NCBI RefSeq assembly: GCF_003892345.1
Contig: NZ_RRUE01000002.1
Span: forward strand, 567,655-631,654
DNA length: 64,000 bases
Source: Lautropia dentalis
GTDB taxonomy: Bacteria; Pseudomonadota; Gammaproteobacteria; Burkholderiales; Burkholderiaceae_E
Direction of reading: 5' to 3'
Made by a program: the position numbers and the translations under genes. This document shows, piece after piece, positions 34,296 to 43,327 of this stretch. The stretch's first letter is position 1; each line of letters begins with the position of its first letter. The notes beneath the pieces are model-generated. The model was not told the origin of the DNA. It was given only the letters and a program-made list of their open reading frames with translations, and ran no database searches.

Positions 34296-35111
34296 ATGCC
34301 TGTTTCCCTGGAACTCGGTCCGCTGTCCTTTCCCTCTTCCGTGCTGCTGACGCTGGTGGCGGTGTTCGTGGGTGCCTGGCTGGGCTGCTGGCTGGCCCGG
34401 CGGCTGCAGACGGCGCCGGTGGAGCCGTTGTTCTGGCGGATCGTGTTCTGGGCGCTGGTGGTGTCGCGGGGGGCGTATGTGCTGCTGTACCGGGATGCCT
34501 ATCTGGTGGATCCGTGGACGATGCTGGATGTGCGCGATGGGGGCTTCGAGCCGTGGTCGGGGCTGGCGGCGGTCTGGGTGCTGACGCTCTGGTATGTGCT
34601 GCGCGGGAAGGTGGCCGGCAGGCCGCTGATGGGTGCCATGACGGCGATGACGGCCGTGGGTGTGGCCGGGCTGATGGCGCTGCAGATGCCGGCTGGCGGC
34701 GGGCAGCCATTGCCGGGGCTGCAGATGCGCACGCTGGACGGGCAGGCGGTGTCGCTGCAGGCGTTTGCCGGGCGGCCGGTGATTGTCAACCTGTGGGCTA
34801 CCTGGTGCCCGCACTGTGTGCGGGAGATGCCGGTGCTGGCCGAGGCGCAGCGGCAGCATCCGGAGCTGGCGGTGGTGTTCGTGGACCAGGGGGAGGAGGT
34901 GCTGCGGGTGCGGCGCTTTCTGGAGTCGCGGGGGCTTGGGCAGCTGCAGAACGTGCTGATGGACCCACAGCGCGAGGCCGGCCGGCATTTCGGGGTGCGG
35001 GCGTTGCCGACCACGCTGTTTTTCGGGCGGGATGGCCAGCTGCAGGAAATCCGCATCGGGGCGGTGTCGAAGGCCACGCTGCAGGCGCGGGTGGAGCGGC
35101 TGCTGGAATAG
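34296..35111 (+). CDS. Membrane-anchored TlpA-like thiol:disulfide protein
   Basis: A 271-residue protein with three or four N-terminal membrane segments (about residues 8-125) followed by a periplasmic thioredoxin-like domain. The active site is WATWCPHCVREMP (CPHC, about residue 170), and ALPTTLFFGRDGQ holds the cis-Pro loop. It probably reduces or oxidises envelope protein cysteines. The start is not certain; ATGs at 34239 and 34296 are both possible and neither has a good ribosome binding site. It is divergent from lctP. Confidence 0.87.
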   Translation: MPVSLELGPLSFPSSVLLTLVAVFVGAWLGCWLARRLQTAPVEPLFWRIVFWALVVSRGAYVLLYRDAYLVDPWTMLDVRDGGFEPWSGLAAVWVLTLWYVLRGKVAGRPLMGAMTAMTAVGVAGLMALQMPAGGGQPLPGLQMRTLDGQAVSLQAFAGRPVIVNLWATWCPHCVREMPVLAEAQRQHPELAVVFVDQGEEVLRVRRFLESRGLGQLQNVLMDPQREAGRHFGVRALPTTLFFGRDGQLQEIRIGAVSKATLQARVERLLE

Positions 35112-35238
35112 GCCGCCTGTTGAAACAGGGCCCGCTCCCCTGCAGAAGCAGGCCGCCTTGCTTGCGCACGGTGCGCTGTCGGCACATGGCCGGGGCCGGT
35201 GCCGGTGCCGGTGCGGGGGCAAGGCGCTTGATGATGTA

Positions 35239-35913
35239 TCAGCGGTTGCCTGACTCGTCGTTGCCGCGGTTGACGCGTTTTTCCAGCCGGTTCTGTGCCA
35301 CGGACAGCAGGCTGGCGATGGCCCAGTAGATGAGGGCGGCCGCGATGTACATGGCAAAGACTTCGAAGGTGCGGGCGGTGATCAGCTGGGCCTGACGCAG
35401 CAGTTCGGGTACCTGGATGGTGGCGGCCAGCGAGGTGTCCTTGACCAGCGAGATGAAGCTGTTGCCCAGCGGGGGCAGGGCGGTGCGGGCGGCCTGCGGG
35501 ATGATGATGCGGCGCAGCGTCTGGATGCGGCTCATGCCAAGGCTGGCGGCGGCTTCCCACTGGCCGGCATCGATGGTGGCAATGGCGGCGCGCAGGATTT
35601 CGCAGGTGTAGGCGGCCATGTTCAGCGAGAAGCCGATCAGGGCAGCGGGCAGTGGCGAGAGCTGCAGGCCGGTTTCGGGCAGGCCGTAGTAGATGACGAA
35701 CAGCTGCACCAGCAGTGGGGTGCCGCGGAAGAACGAGACGTAGAAGCGCACCAGCCACTGGATGGGCCGGGCCGCGTACAGCCGGCCCAGTGCCAGCAGA
35801 AAGCCCAGCAGCAGGCCAAACGTCATGCCACCCAGGCTGAGCAGCAGGGTGAAGCGTGCTCCCTTGAGCAGGTCGGGCAGCGATTCGAGGATGAGCGAAA
35901 GGATGTCGGACAT
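35239..35913 (-). CDS. tcyL: L-cystine ABC transporter permease
   Basis: This 224-residue inner-membrane permease is of the polar amino acid (HisM) type and very similar to E. coli YecS/TcyL: FYVSFFRGTPLLVQLFVIYY (about 76-95) and the EAA loop GQWEAAASLGMSRIQTLRRI (about 137-156), then NSFISLVKDTSLAATIQVPE. It works with the binding protein encoded 146 bp upstream. The ATPase gene (tcyN) is not in the window. Confidence 0.92.
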   Translation of the reverse strand: MSDILSLILESLPDLLKGARFTLLLSLGGMTFGLLLGFLLALGRLYAARPIQWLVRFYVSFFRGTPLLVQLFVIYYGLPETGLQLSPLPAALIGFSLNMAAYTCEILRAAIATIDAGQWEAAASLGMSRIQTLRRIIIPQAARTALPPLGNSFISLVKDTSLAATIQVPELLRQAQLITARTFEVFAMYIAAALIYWAIASLLSVAQNRLEKRVNRGNDESGNR

Positions 35914-35943
35914 GCGAAGCGGGGCGGCGGGGCGCCAAGGGTC

Positions 35944-35980
35944 TCACGGGGATATGTCCCGTGAAATCCCGGATCGGGAT
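35944..35980. promoter_or_regulatory. Two adjacent inverted repeats between tcyJ and tcyL
   Basis: TCACGGG-N7-CCCGTGA (35944-35964) is followed directly by ATCCCG-GAT-CGGGAT (35966-35980). They could reduce read-through so that the binding protein is made in excess over the permease, or serve as operators. Confidence 0.5.
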
Positions 35981-36059
35981 AAAGGGGGCCAGGCCTGTCC
36001 CGGGGCCTGGCCATGCGGCAGCAGGTGTAACCGTTGTGGGGCTGTGGTGGTGAGGCAGG

Positions 36060-36866
36060 TTACTGGGTGACGTCCGCGCCAAACCACTTTTCGGAGATCT
36101 GTTTGAGTGTGCCGTCGGCGCGCAGCTCGTTCAGTGCCTTCTCGATGGCCTGGTGCAGCTCGGGGGCCGATTTGCGGGTGGGGATGCCGGCGGTTTCGCG
36201 CGAGAAGGCCGGGCCGCTCAGGGCAAAGCGGCCACCGGTTTGCCTGAGCTGGTAGAGGGCGGCCAGGCGGTCGACCAGAATGGCATCCAGCCGGCCGACG
36301 TCCAGATCCTGGTTGCGGGTGGGGTCGTCGTCGTAGGTGAGGATGTCGGCGGCAGGTACGTTTTTGCGCAGCCATTCCTCATAGTTGGTGCCCAGCACGA
36401 CGCCTACCTTCTTGCCGGCCAGTTTTTCCGGGGAGGAGAAGGTGTCGGCGTCCTTCTTGCGCACGACGGCCTGGATGCCGGAGACGGTGTAGGGCTGGCT
36501 GAAGTCGTATTTGTGCTGGCGAGCATCGCTGATGGTGACCTGGTTGATGATCACGTCGATGCGTCCGGTGTCGAGCGCGCCCAGCAGGCCATCCCATTTG
36601 GTGGGCTGGAATTCGGCCTGCAGGCCCATTTTTTCGGCGATGGCGCGGGCCAGGTCGATTTCGAAGCCGGTGAACTGGCCGTTCTCGTCCTGATAGTTGA
36701 ACGGGGGATAGGTGCCTTCGATGCCGACGCGCAGGGTACCGCGCTGCTGCAGGGCCGCCAGGGTGTCGTCGGCGGCCTGGGCCGGATGGCCGGCAAGCAG
36801 GGCGCTGGCGGCAAACAGGGCAACGGTGGCGGAGCACAGCTGGCGACGCAGGTGGTTCGGTTTCAT
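36060..36866 (-). CDS. tcyJ: L-cystine-binding periplasmic protein
   Basis: This 268-residue solute-binding protein has a cleavable signal (SATVALFAASALLAGHPAQA-ADD). It aligns closely with E. coli FliY/TcyJ: RVGIEGTYPPFNYQDENGQF, PTKWDGLLGALDTGRIDVII, LGTNYEEWLRKNVPAADIL, and the identical C terminus ISEKWFGADVT. It delivers L-cystine to the TcyL permease. The start at 36866 gives the signal peptide; the upstream in-frame ATG adds only an unlikely extension. Confidence 0.94.
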   Translation of the reverse strand: MKPNHLRRQLCSATVALFAASALLAGHPAQAADDTLAALQQRGTLRVGIEGTYPPFNYQDENGQFTGFEIDLARAIAEKMGLQAEFQPTKWDGLLGALDTGRIDVIINQVTISDARQHKYDFSQPYTVSGIQAVVRKKDADTFSSPEKLAGKKVGVVLGTNYEEWLRKNVPAADILTYDDDPTRNQDLDVGRLDAILVDRLAALYQLRQTGGRFALSGPAFSRETAGIPTRKSAPELHQAIEKALNELRADGTLKQISEKWFGADVTQ

Positions 36867-36926
36867 GCCGGGTGGGAGGGGGGTGTTGAGACAGGGGCGA
36901 ACGGAGCGGCTGGCAAAACCGGTCAC

Positions 36927-37192
36927 ATGCGGCGTCGGTCAGATGCAGTGTGCCTGTCTGCCGAGAGCAGGGTCCTGGCCAGTCTGAAGGGGAAAGGACG
37001 CCGGGGGAGTTTACTGGATGACGGGCCGCGCCCGGAAGACTTTGCGGTGTACCGGAGATGGAGAGGGAAGGCGGGGGGCGCAGAAAGCGGGGCAAAGAAC
37101 CGCCCCGTTCTTTCTGGATGTTGCCTGTGCAGGTTCGGCGCCCGTTCGGAAAGACCGCGCAGGTTCAGGCGCCCGCAGGGGCTGCCCGGGGG
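36927..37192. other. Intergenic region downstream of selD
   Basis: No gene seen. AAAGAAC-CGCCCC-GTTCTTT (near 37092-37112) could form a weak hairpin after selD on the minus strand. Confidence 0.35.
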
Positions 37193-38272
37193 TCAGCGCA
37201 CCACCACGCGGGCAGGGCCTGCTTCCAGTTCGCCGATGACGGTGGCACGGTCGAAGCCGTGGCTGCGGAAGGTTTTCAGTACGGATTCCCGGGCGTCGGG
37301 GGCGCAGGCCACCAGCAGGCCGCCGGCCGTCTGCGGGTCGGTGAGCAGGTCCTGCAGGAAGGGGGGCGCGCCGGCGCTGATGTCGACACCGGCACCATAG
37401 GAGGCCCAGTTGCGGCCGGATGCACCGGTCTTGATGCCGGATGAGGCCAGATCGATCACGTTGGGCAGGAAGGGAATGGCGCGGCTGTCGAGACGCGCGG
37501 TCAGGCTGGCACCGCGGGCCATTTCCAGCGTGTGGCCCAGCAGGCCGAAGCCGGTCACGTCGGTGAGGGCGTGCACGCCGTCGAGGGTGGCCAGTTCGGC
37601 GCCGGGGCGGTTGAGCCGGGTGGTGGCGTCGATCATGGTGGCGTAGGCTTCGGCGTCGAGCAGATCCTTCTTGAGCGCGGCCGACAGGATGCCCACGCCC
37701 AGCGGTTTGCCGAGAATGAGCACATCACCGGGTCTGGCGTCGCTGTTGCGCTTCAGGTGCTTCGGGTTGACGAGGCCGATGCCCACCAGTCCGTAGATGG
37801 GTTCGACCGAGTCGATGGAGTGGCCGCCGGCCAGCGGAATGCCGGCGTCGCGGCAGACGCTCTGGCCGCCTTCGAGGATGCGGGCGATGGTTTCGTGCGG
37901 CAGCACGTTGATGGGCATGCCGACGATGGCCAGTGCCATCAGTGGCTTGCCGCCCATGGCATAGACATCGGAGAGCGCGTTGGTGGCGGCGATGCGGCCG
38001 AAGTCGTAGGGATCATCGACGATCGGCATGAAGAAATCGGTGGTGGCGACGATGGCCTGCTCGTCGTTGATGCGGTAGACGGCGGCATCGTCGGCCGTTT
38101 CGGTGCCCACCAGCAGGTCGGGGAAGAGCTGGGCCGGCAGGCTGCTCCTGGCCAGCAGGGCCGAGAGGACGCCCGGGGCGATCTTGCAGCCGCAGCCGCC
38201 ACCGTGGGAGAGGGAGGTGAGACGGGGGGTGCTGGGGCTGGGGGTGCTGGGGCTGGGGGTGGTGGCGGACAT
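37193..38272 (-). CDS. selD: Selenophosphate synthetase
   Basis: This 359-residue enzyme makes selenophosphate from selenide and ATP, the selenium donor for selenocysteine and selenouridine. The active-site loop is HGGGCGCKIAPG (about 24-35) with Cys in the position that is Sec in some bacteria. It also has DDAAVYRIND, DPYDFGRIAATNALSDVYAM and ITDVTGFGLLGH-like ALTDVTGFGLLGHTLEMA. The N terminus contains a repeated SPSTP from a GC-rich 15-bp tandem duplication. No selA, selB or selU lies in the window. Confidence 0.95.
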   Translation of the reverse strand: MSATTPSPSTPSPSTPRLTSLSHGGGCGCKIAPGVLSALLARSSLPAQLFPDLLVGTETADDAAVYRINDEQAIVATTDFFMPIVDDPYDFGRIAATNALSDVYAMGGKPLMALAIVGMPINVLPHETIARILEGGQSVCRDAGIPLAGGHSIDSVEPIYGLVGIGLVNPKHLKRNSDARPGDVLILGKPLGVGILSAALKKDLLDAEAYATMIDATTRLNRPGAELATLDGVHALTDVTGFGLLGHTLEMARGASLTARLDSRAIPFLPNVIDLASSGIKTGASGRNWASYGAGVDISAGAPPFLQDLLTDPQTAGGLLVACAPDARESVLKTFRSHGFDRATVIGELEAGPARVVVR

Positions 38273-38336
38273 CGGGCGCTCCTGGTTGGGGGATTCCGTG
38301 GGAGTCTCCGGGTGGAAGGCTCTGGGGAATTTTAGA

Positions 38337-39248
38337 TCAGCGCAGGATGTGCTTCTCGACCCCGGGTTTGTCGGTGCGCGGGGGCTCGCCGATCATTTCC
38401 AGCAGGCTGCCCTCGATCTGCCAGCTGAGAAAGCGCAGCGGCAGGTCGTTCGGGTCCTGGCCGAAGGGGTTCTCCAGCTCGGCGCCCAGGGCTTCGAGGG
38501 CCAGGAAGGTATAGGCGACGAAGCAGACGATGACCGGCGTCATGAAGCCGATGGCGTCGAGCAGGCCGAACGGCAGCCAGAAGCAGTACAGGTAGACGCA
38601 GCGGTGGATGATGATGGAGTAGGGAAACGGAATGGGGTTTTCGGCGATGCGCTCGCAGCCGGCCAGTGCGGTGCTGAGTTCGTCGAGGTTGCGTTCGAAG
38701 GCAGCGGCCACGGGGGGCGCCACTTCCTGGGCATGCAGGCGTGCGCCCAGCCATTCGTCCACCAGCAGCAGGGCCATGGAAGCCGGGTACTGGGCATTCA
38801 GCACCCGGCGGGTGTCCTTTTCATCGAGGAAGCGTCGCAGCAGCTTGCTGGGACGGGTGTTGCCCAGCTGGTGCTTGAGCAGGTGCGTGAAGGCGCACAG
38901 GTACAGGATCACCTGCTTGGCGGCTGCAGGGTGGGTGGTGAGGGTGAGCGCCTTGCGCGCCGTCGAGCGGGAGGCCGAGAGCACCTGGCTCCACAGCGTA
39001 CGGGCCTCCCAGTAGCGGGCATAGCTGGTGCTGTTGCGAAAGCTGAGGAAGATGGCCAGCGTCAGGCCGATCAGCGAGAACGGCACGAAGTTCAGCGAGA
39101 CCTTGAAGTGCAGGATCTGGCCGTGCAGGGCGGTGACCACGATGCTGAACAGGCTGATGATGGTCAGTTGCGGGGCAATCTTGGGCAGGATCGAGCCGCG
39201 CAGCACGAACAGCATGTACAGCCAGTGGGGGCGGGAGCGGACGATCAT
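38337..39248 (-). CDS. Bestrophin-family membrane protein
   Basis: A 303-residue protein of the bestrophin/UPF0187 (RFP-TM) family, probably an anion or cation channel. It has about four membrane segments (for example APQLTIISLFSIVVTALHG) and the conserved FLSFRNSTSYARYWEARTLW at about 68-87, plus PFGQDPNDLPL near residue 265, the family's C-terminal signature. It follows selD's 5' side by 64 bp in the same orientation, but its own promoter is likely. Confidence 0.9.
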   Translation of the reverse strand: MIVRSRPHWLYMLFVLRGSILPKIAPQLTIISLFSIVVTALHGQILHFKVSLNFVPFSLIGLTLAIFLSFRNSTSYARYWEARTLWSQVLSASRSTARKALTLTTHPAAAKQVILYLCAFTHLLKHQLGNTRPSKLLRRFLDEKDTRRVLNAQYPASMALLLVDEWLGARLHAQEVAPPVAAAFERNLDELSTALAGCERIAENPIPFPYSIIIHRCVYLYCFWLPFGLLDAIGFMTPVIVCFVAYTFLALEALGAELENPFGQDPNDLPLRFLSWQIEGSLLEMIGEPPRTDKPGVEKHILR

Positions 39249-39641
39249 GGGGCAGGCAGGGGCTTCGGCAACGCGGTGAAACGATCCATTCTACGCTGGC
39301 CCCTTCGGGCGGCTGCGGGGGCACGGGGGCTGCGGGATGCCCGGCGAGTGGGGGCAGATGGGTGGCGCGTGGGTGAGCGGCCTTTGTTTGGCAGATTGGT
39401 CAGAAACTGGATAATGGGTTCTTCGGGGCATGCACTGGGGCGAAGCAGAAGTATGCTGATAGCCTCGCCGATCCGCGCCCCCGTGTTTTCCATGAAGAGG
39501 CCATGGCGCGTCTGGATGAGGTGATCACACGCGCCAGGGCACGGAAGCGTGCCCTGTAACGGTGAGATCGCTGCGGCGTACACCGTATGGCTGCGACAGG
39601 CGTTGAAGAAGCTTTGCACGGACGGACGAGGAGGTCTGCCA
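39249..39641. other. Divergent intergenic region
   Basis: No convincing gene or repeat. It should contain the promoters of the bestrophin-like gene and of the DUF302 gene. A GGAGG ribosome binding site precedes 39642. Confidence 0.4.
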
Positions 39642-40262
39642 ATGAAGACAATGGGTGCCGCGCAGGCGGGGATGCGTTTCTGGCTGGCAGGTGCGGCCGT
39701 GTCGATGATGATTACAGGAGGAATGGCCATGGCCCAGGAGACAGGAACCACGGCGGAAGGCGCCGGTACATCGGGCATGGATGCCGCAGCATCGAATGGC
39801 GTGGGCGCCGCCCAGACGCCGGCGAGTGATGCCCAGCAGGCAGCCGCACCGGCCGATGCATTGGCCACGGCCCGGCAGGTCGAAGGGCTGCTGACGGTGA
39901 AGAGCAAATACTCGGCCACGGATTCGGTCAAGCGGGTGCAGGATGCGCTGCTGGCGAAGGGGCTGACGGTGTTCACCGTCATCGATCACCAGAAGGCGGC
40001 CCAGCAGCAGTCGCTGGACATGCCGGCTGCCAGTGTGATCGTGTTCGGCAACCCCAACATGGGCACGCCGATGATGGTGCAGTCGCCCACGCTGGCCATC
40101 GATCTGCCGTCGAAGGTGCTGATCTGGGATGACGGCAAGGGCAACGTGTATGCGTCACTCAATACGGCCGAGTACCTGGCCCGCCGGCATCATCTGCCGG
40201 CCGAGGCAGTGGCCCCGCTGGCCGGCGCCGAGAAGCTGGTGCCGGCGGTGCTGACGAAGTGA
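39642..40262 (+). CDS. Secreted DUF302-domain protein
   Basis: A 206-residue protein with a signal peptide (MRFWLAGAAVSMMITGGMAMA-QET), an Ala/Thr-rich linker to about residue 85, and a DUF302 domain (VKSKYSATDSVKRVQDALLA ... VIVFGNPNMGTPMM). DUF302 proteins are small alpha/beta proteins of unknown role. The ATG at 39642 has GGAGG 8 nt upstream; the earlier in-frame start lacks a signal. A bidirectional terminator follows. Confidence 0.88.
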   Translation: MKTMGAAQAGMRFWLAGAAVSMMITGGMAMAQETGTTAEGAGTSGMDAAASNGVGAAQTPASDAQQAAAPADALATARQVEGLLTVKSKYSATDSVKRVQDALLAKGLTVFTVIDHQKAAQQQSLDMPAASVIVFGNPNMGTPMMVQSPTLAIDLPSKVLIWDDGKGNVYASLNTAEYLARRHHLPAEAVAPLAGAEKLVPAVLTK

Positions 40263-40303
40263 GTCCCGGCAAGCATGGCGCCAGCATCAGGTGCAGGCGT
40301 CAT

Positions 40304-40346
40304 GCACAAAAAAGCCAGCCTCGTAACGGGCTGGCTTTTTTTGTGC
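40304..40346. terminator. Bidirectional Rho-independent terminator
   Basis: GCACAAAAAAGCCAGCC and GGCTGGCTTTTTTTGTGC form a long stem with A and T tracts on both sides, between the convergent DUF302 and fruA genes. Confidence 0.93.
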
Positions 40347-40378
40347 AGCACCCCGTGACAGGGTGCTGGTCAGGGCAA

Positions 40379-42193
40379 TCAGGCCGTGGCAGCCTGCGCC
40401 TGTGCGCTCATGGGCTTCTTGAGCACGCCCAGGCAGACCGCGGTGACGACCGAACCGACGGCGATGGCGGCGCTGTAGAGCAGCACGTTGCTGATGGCAC
40501 CCGGGATCAGCATCACGAACACGCCACCGTGCGGGGCAGCCAGTTCGATGTGCCACATGCCGACCAGTGCACCGGTGATGGCGGCGCCGATCATGCACGA
40601 CGGGATGACGCGCAGCGGGTCACGGGCCACGAAGGGAATGGCGCCTTCGGTGATGAAGGCCAGTCCCAGCACGGCGGCGGCCTTGGAGGCGTCACGCTCT
40701 TCGTTGCTGAAGCGGTTGCGGAAGATCCAGCAGGCCACGGCAATGCCCAGCGGGGGCACCATGCCGGCGGCCATGACGGCAGCCATCGGGATCTTGATGT
40801 TGCTGGCCAGTAGCGTGGTGCCGAACACGTAGGCGGCCTTGTTGACCGGGCCACCGAGGTCGAAGGCCATCATGGCGCCCAGAATGGCACCCAGCAGTGC
40901 GATGTCGGTGCCCTGCATGCCCTGCAGCCAGTGCGTGAGCCCTTCCATGGCGGCAACCATTGGTTTGCCCAGCACGCTCAGCATCAGCACGCCGATGATG
41001 CCGGTGCACAGCAGCGGCAGGATCAGCACGGGCTTGAGGCTTTCCAGTGTGCGCGGCAGCTTGATGGTTTTGGCCAGGAACTGCGTGAGGTAACCGGCCA
41101 GAAAACCGGCCAGAATGCCGCCGAGGAAGCCGGCGCCGATGGCCGACGAGATCATCCCGCCCACCATGCCGGGTGCCAGGCCCGGGCGGTCGGCAATGGA
41201 GAAGGAGATGTAGCCGGCCAGGATCGGCACCATCAGGGCGAACGCATACTTGGCGCCCACCTGGAACAGGTACCAGCCGAAGGTGCCTTCGAGGTTCGGG
41301 TCGGTCGGCACGTCCAGACCGCCGATGGCGAAGGCCAGGGCAATCAGCAGACCGCCGGCCACCACGAAGGGCAGCATGAACGACACGCCGGTCATCAGGT
41401 GCTTGTACGGACCGCTGCGGGCGCCGCTGCCACTGCTGGCTTTGGCTTCTTCCTTGCCACTGCTGGCGGCTGCGGCCTTGCCTTCGCCCCAGGGGGTGGC
41501 TTCGGCCCAGGCCGTTTTCAGTACCTTGACGGCGTCATGGATGGCGGCCTTGGTGCTGGTGCTGTAGAGGCGCTTGCCGGTGAAGCGGGATTTGTCCACC
41601 TGGGTGTCGGCGGCAATCACGACGATGTCGGCGGCGGCGATTTCCTCGGGGGTGAGGGTGTTCTGGGCGCCGACCGAGCCGCGGGTCTCGACCTTGATGG
41701 TGTAGCCGGCTTCCTTGGCGCCTTCTTCCAGCGCTTCGGCGGCCATGAAGGTGTGGGCCACGCCGGTGGGGCAGGAGGTGATGGCCACCACCTTCATGCC
41801 GGCCGGCGGGGGGCCACCGGCGCCTGCGCTGGCGGCTGCAGTGGCCGGGACGGCTGCGGCTGCGCCACCCGCTGCGCCGGCCTTGCCGGCACTGCCGACG
41901 GCCTGGGCGATGACGGCGGCGGCATCGTCGAAGACGGCCTGTGGCGTGGACTCGACGATGCGCAGGCTCTCCGGCAGACCGGAAAGGTCGACGGGACCAT
42001 CGGCCACGACCAGGGCCACATCGGCGCTGGCCAGGTCGCTGTCCGAGAACCAGCCCTGTTCGCCCAGATGACTGATGACTTTCAGGCCAAGCGTGTGTCC
42101 GGCCTGGGCTGCAGCGGCCTGCAGGGCTTCACCGATGATGAAGCTGTGGGCAGGCCCGGATTGGCTGGCGGAAATCGCCAAGATGCTTGCCAC
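40379..42193 (-). CDS. fruA: Fructose PTS transporter EIIBC
   Basis: This 604-residue permease imports fructose and phosphorylates it to fructose 1-phosphate. Domains: a degenerate EIIB' (1-105, no Cys), the active EIIB from about 133 with Cys in VVAITSCPTGVAHTFMAAEA, and EIIC with about ten membrane segments (270-600; GAILGAMMAFDLGGPVNKAA is typical). It is the last gene of fruB-fruK-fruA, 156 bp after fruK. Confidence 0.95.
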   Translation of the reverse strand: MASILAISASQSGPAHSFIIGEALQAAAAQAGHTLGLKVISHLGEQGWFSDSDLASADVALVVADGPVDLSGLPESLRIVESTPQAVFDDAAAVIAQAVGSAGKAGAAGGAAAAVPATAAASAGAGGPPPAGMKVVAITSCPTGVAHTFMAAEALEEGAKEAGYTIKVETRGSVGAQNTLTPEEIAAADIVVIAADTQVDKSRFTGKRLYSTSTKAAIHDAVKVLKTAWAEATPWGEGKAAAASSGKEEAKASSGSGARSGPYKHLMTGVSFMLPFVVAGGLLIALAFAIGGLDVPTDPNLEGTFGWYLFQVGAKYAFALMVPILAGYISFSIADRPGLAPGMVGGMISSAIGAGFLGGILAGFLAGYLTQFLAKTIKLPRTLESLKPVLILPLLCTGIIGVLMLSVLGKPMVAAMEGLTHWLQGMQGTDIALLGAILGAMMAFDLGGPVNKAAYVFGTTLLASNIKIPMAAVMAAGMVPPLGIAVACWIFRNRFSNEERDASKAAAVLGLAFITEGAIPFVARDPLRVIPSCMIGAAITGALVGMWHIELAAPHGGVFVMLIPGAISNVLLYSAAIAVGSVVTAVCLGVLKKPMSAQAQAATA

Positions 42194-42349
42194 GGGGACT
42201 CTCCTAGATGGGTTGGGGGAGGATGAACGTGCTGTTCCGGAACCCGGCCGGGACGGAGGCGGCTGCAGGGTGTGTCAGTGACCCTGCAGCGTTTTCCGGG
42301 TGCCTGCACGCCGGATCATGGGGTGCCGTCCGGTTCCTCCGCGGGGTTG

Positions 42350-43327
42350 TCAGCACGGGGTGACGTTGATCTGGTGGAGCAGGGCCTCGACCTGATCGAG
42401 CGGCGGCAGGCCGAATTCGATCTGCTGGATGCGGGCCGCGGCGCAGGCCATGCCGAAGACGGCGGCCTGCGGGAACGGCTGGCCGTGCAGCAGGCGGGCG
42501 ATGGTACCGGCCACCAGCGTGTCGCCGGCGCCGACGGTGGTGGCGACGTGCACTTTCGGCGGTTTGGCCAGCCAGCGGCCTTCGGGACCGATGATCAGCG
42601 CCCCTTCACCGCCCATGGACACGACCACGCGCTGGATGTTGTGGGCCTTTTGCAGTTCCTCGGCGGCCTTGATCAGTTCGGCGGTCTCCTTCAGCGAACG
42701 GCCGACCAGTTCTTCCAGTTCGGAGCGGTTGGGCTTGATCATAACCGGGCCGACGGTGTCGGAGACGGCTTTCTTCCAGCCTTCCAGCACGGCGCCCAGC
42801 TGCGAGCCGGCCACGTCGATGACGAGGTTCACGCCCTTGTCGACCAGGGTCTTGGCCAGATGGTGCCAGATGCCGACATCGCATCCCGGCGGCAGGCTGC
42901 CACCGAATTCGCACCAGTCGCCGCGGCGCACGAGGGATTCCATGCGTTCGTTGAGCAGCTGCTCGTCCTTGGCGCGTTCTTCCGGATCGAGCTGGATGCC
43001 GGGCAGGTTCACGTCGGTGGATTCGCCGGCTTCGTGGTCGACCAGCTTGACGTTGGTGCGGGTGGCGCCGGGCAGGCGGATCATGGCGTCGCGGATGCCG
43101 TTGTCATCGAATGCCTGTACGAACAGCTTGTCGTTGTCGGCCCCGATCCAGCCGGTGGCCGTGGTGGCCACGCCCAGCTTGGCCAGGATGATGGAGACGC
43201 CGATGCCCTTGCCGCCCGGCGTACTGGTGAAGCCGGTGGCGCGGTGCACCTCACCCGGGATCAGCTTCTTAACGGGAATCGTCTGGTCGATCGCCGGGTT
43301 GAGGGTAATGGTCAGGACTTGGGTCAT
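42350..43327 (-). CDS. fruK: 1-phosphofructokinase
   Basis: This 325-residue PfkB-family kinase converts fructose 1-phosphate to fructose 1,6-bisphosphate. It starts VLTITLNPAIDQTI and has the two PfkB signatures GGKGIGVSIILAKLG (about 38-52) and VGAGDTLVAGT (about 265) with the catalytic Asp. Its ATG overlaps the fruB stop by 4 bp (ATGA), showing translational coupling. Confidence 0.95.
   Translation of the reverse strand: MTQVLTITLNPAIDQTIPVKKLIPGEVHRATGFTSTPGGKGIGVSIILAKLGVATTATGWIGADNDKLFVQAFDDNGIRDAMIRLPGATRTNVKLVDHEAGESTDVNLPGIQLDPEERAKDEQLLNERMESLVRRGDWCEFGGSLPPGCDVGIWHHLAKTLVDKGVNLVIDVAGSQLGAVLEGWKKAVSDTVGPVMIKPNRSELEELVGRSLKETAELIKAAEELQKAHNIQRVVVSMGGEGALIIGPEGRWLAKPPKVHVATTVGAGDTLVAGTIARLLHGQPFPQAAVFGMACAAARIQQIEFGLPPLDQVEALLHQINVTPC

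Noticed and set aside
37193-38272. Possible selenocysteine codon in selD
   Set aside because: The active-site residue is encoded by a Cys codon (GGGCGCK segment), and there is no in-frame TGA.
38103-39524. 473-codon plus-strand ORF
   Set aside because: Spans two genes on the opposite strand (selD start and bestrophin) and has no domain.
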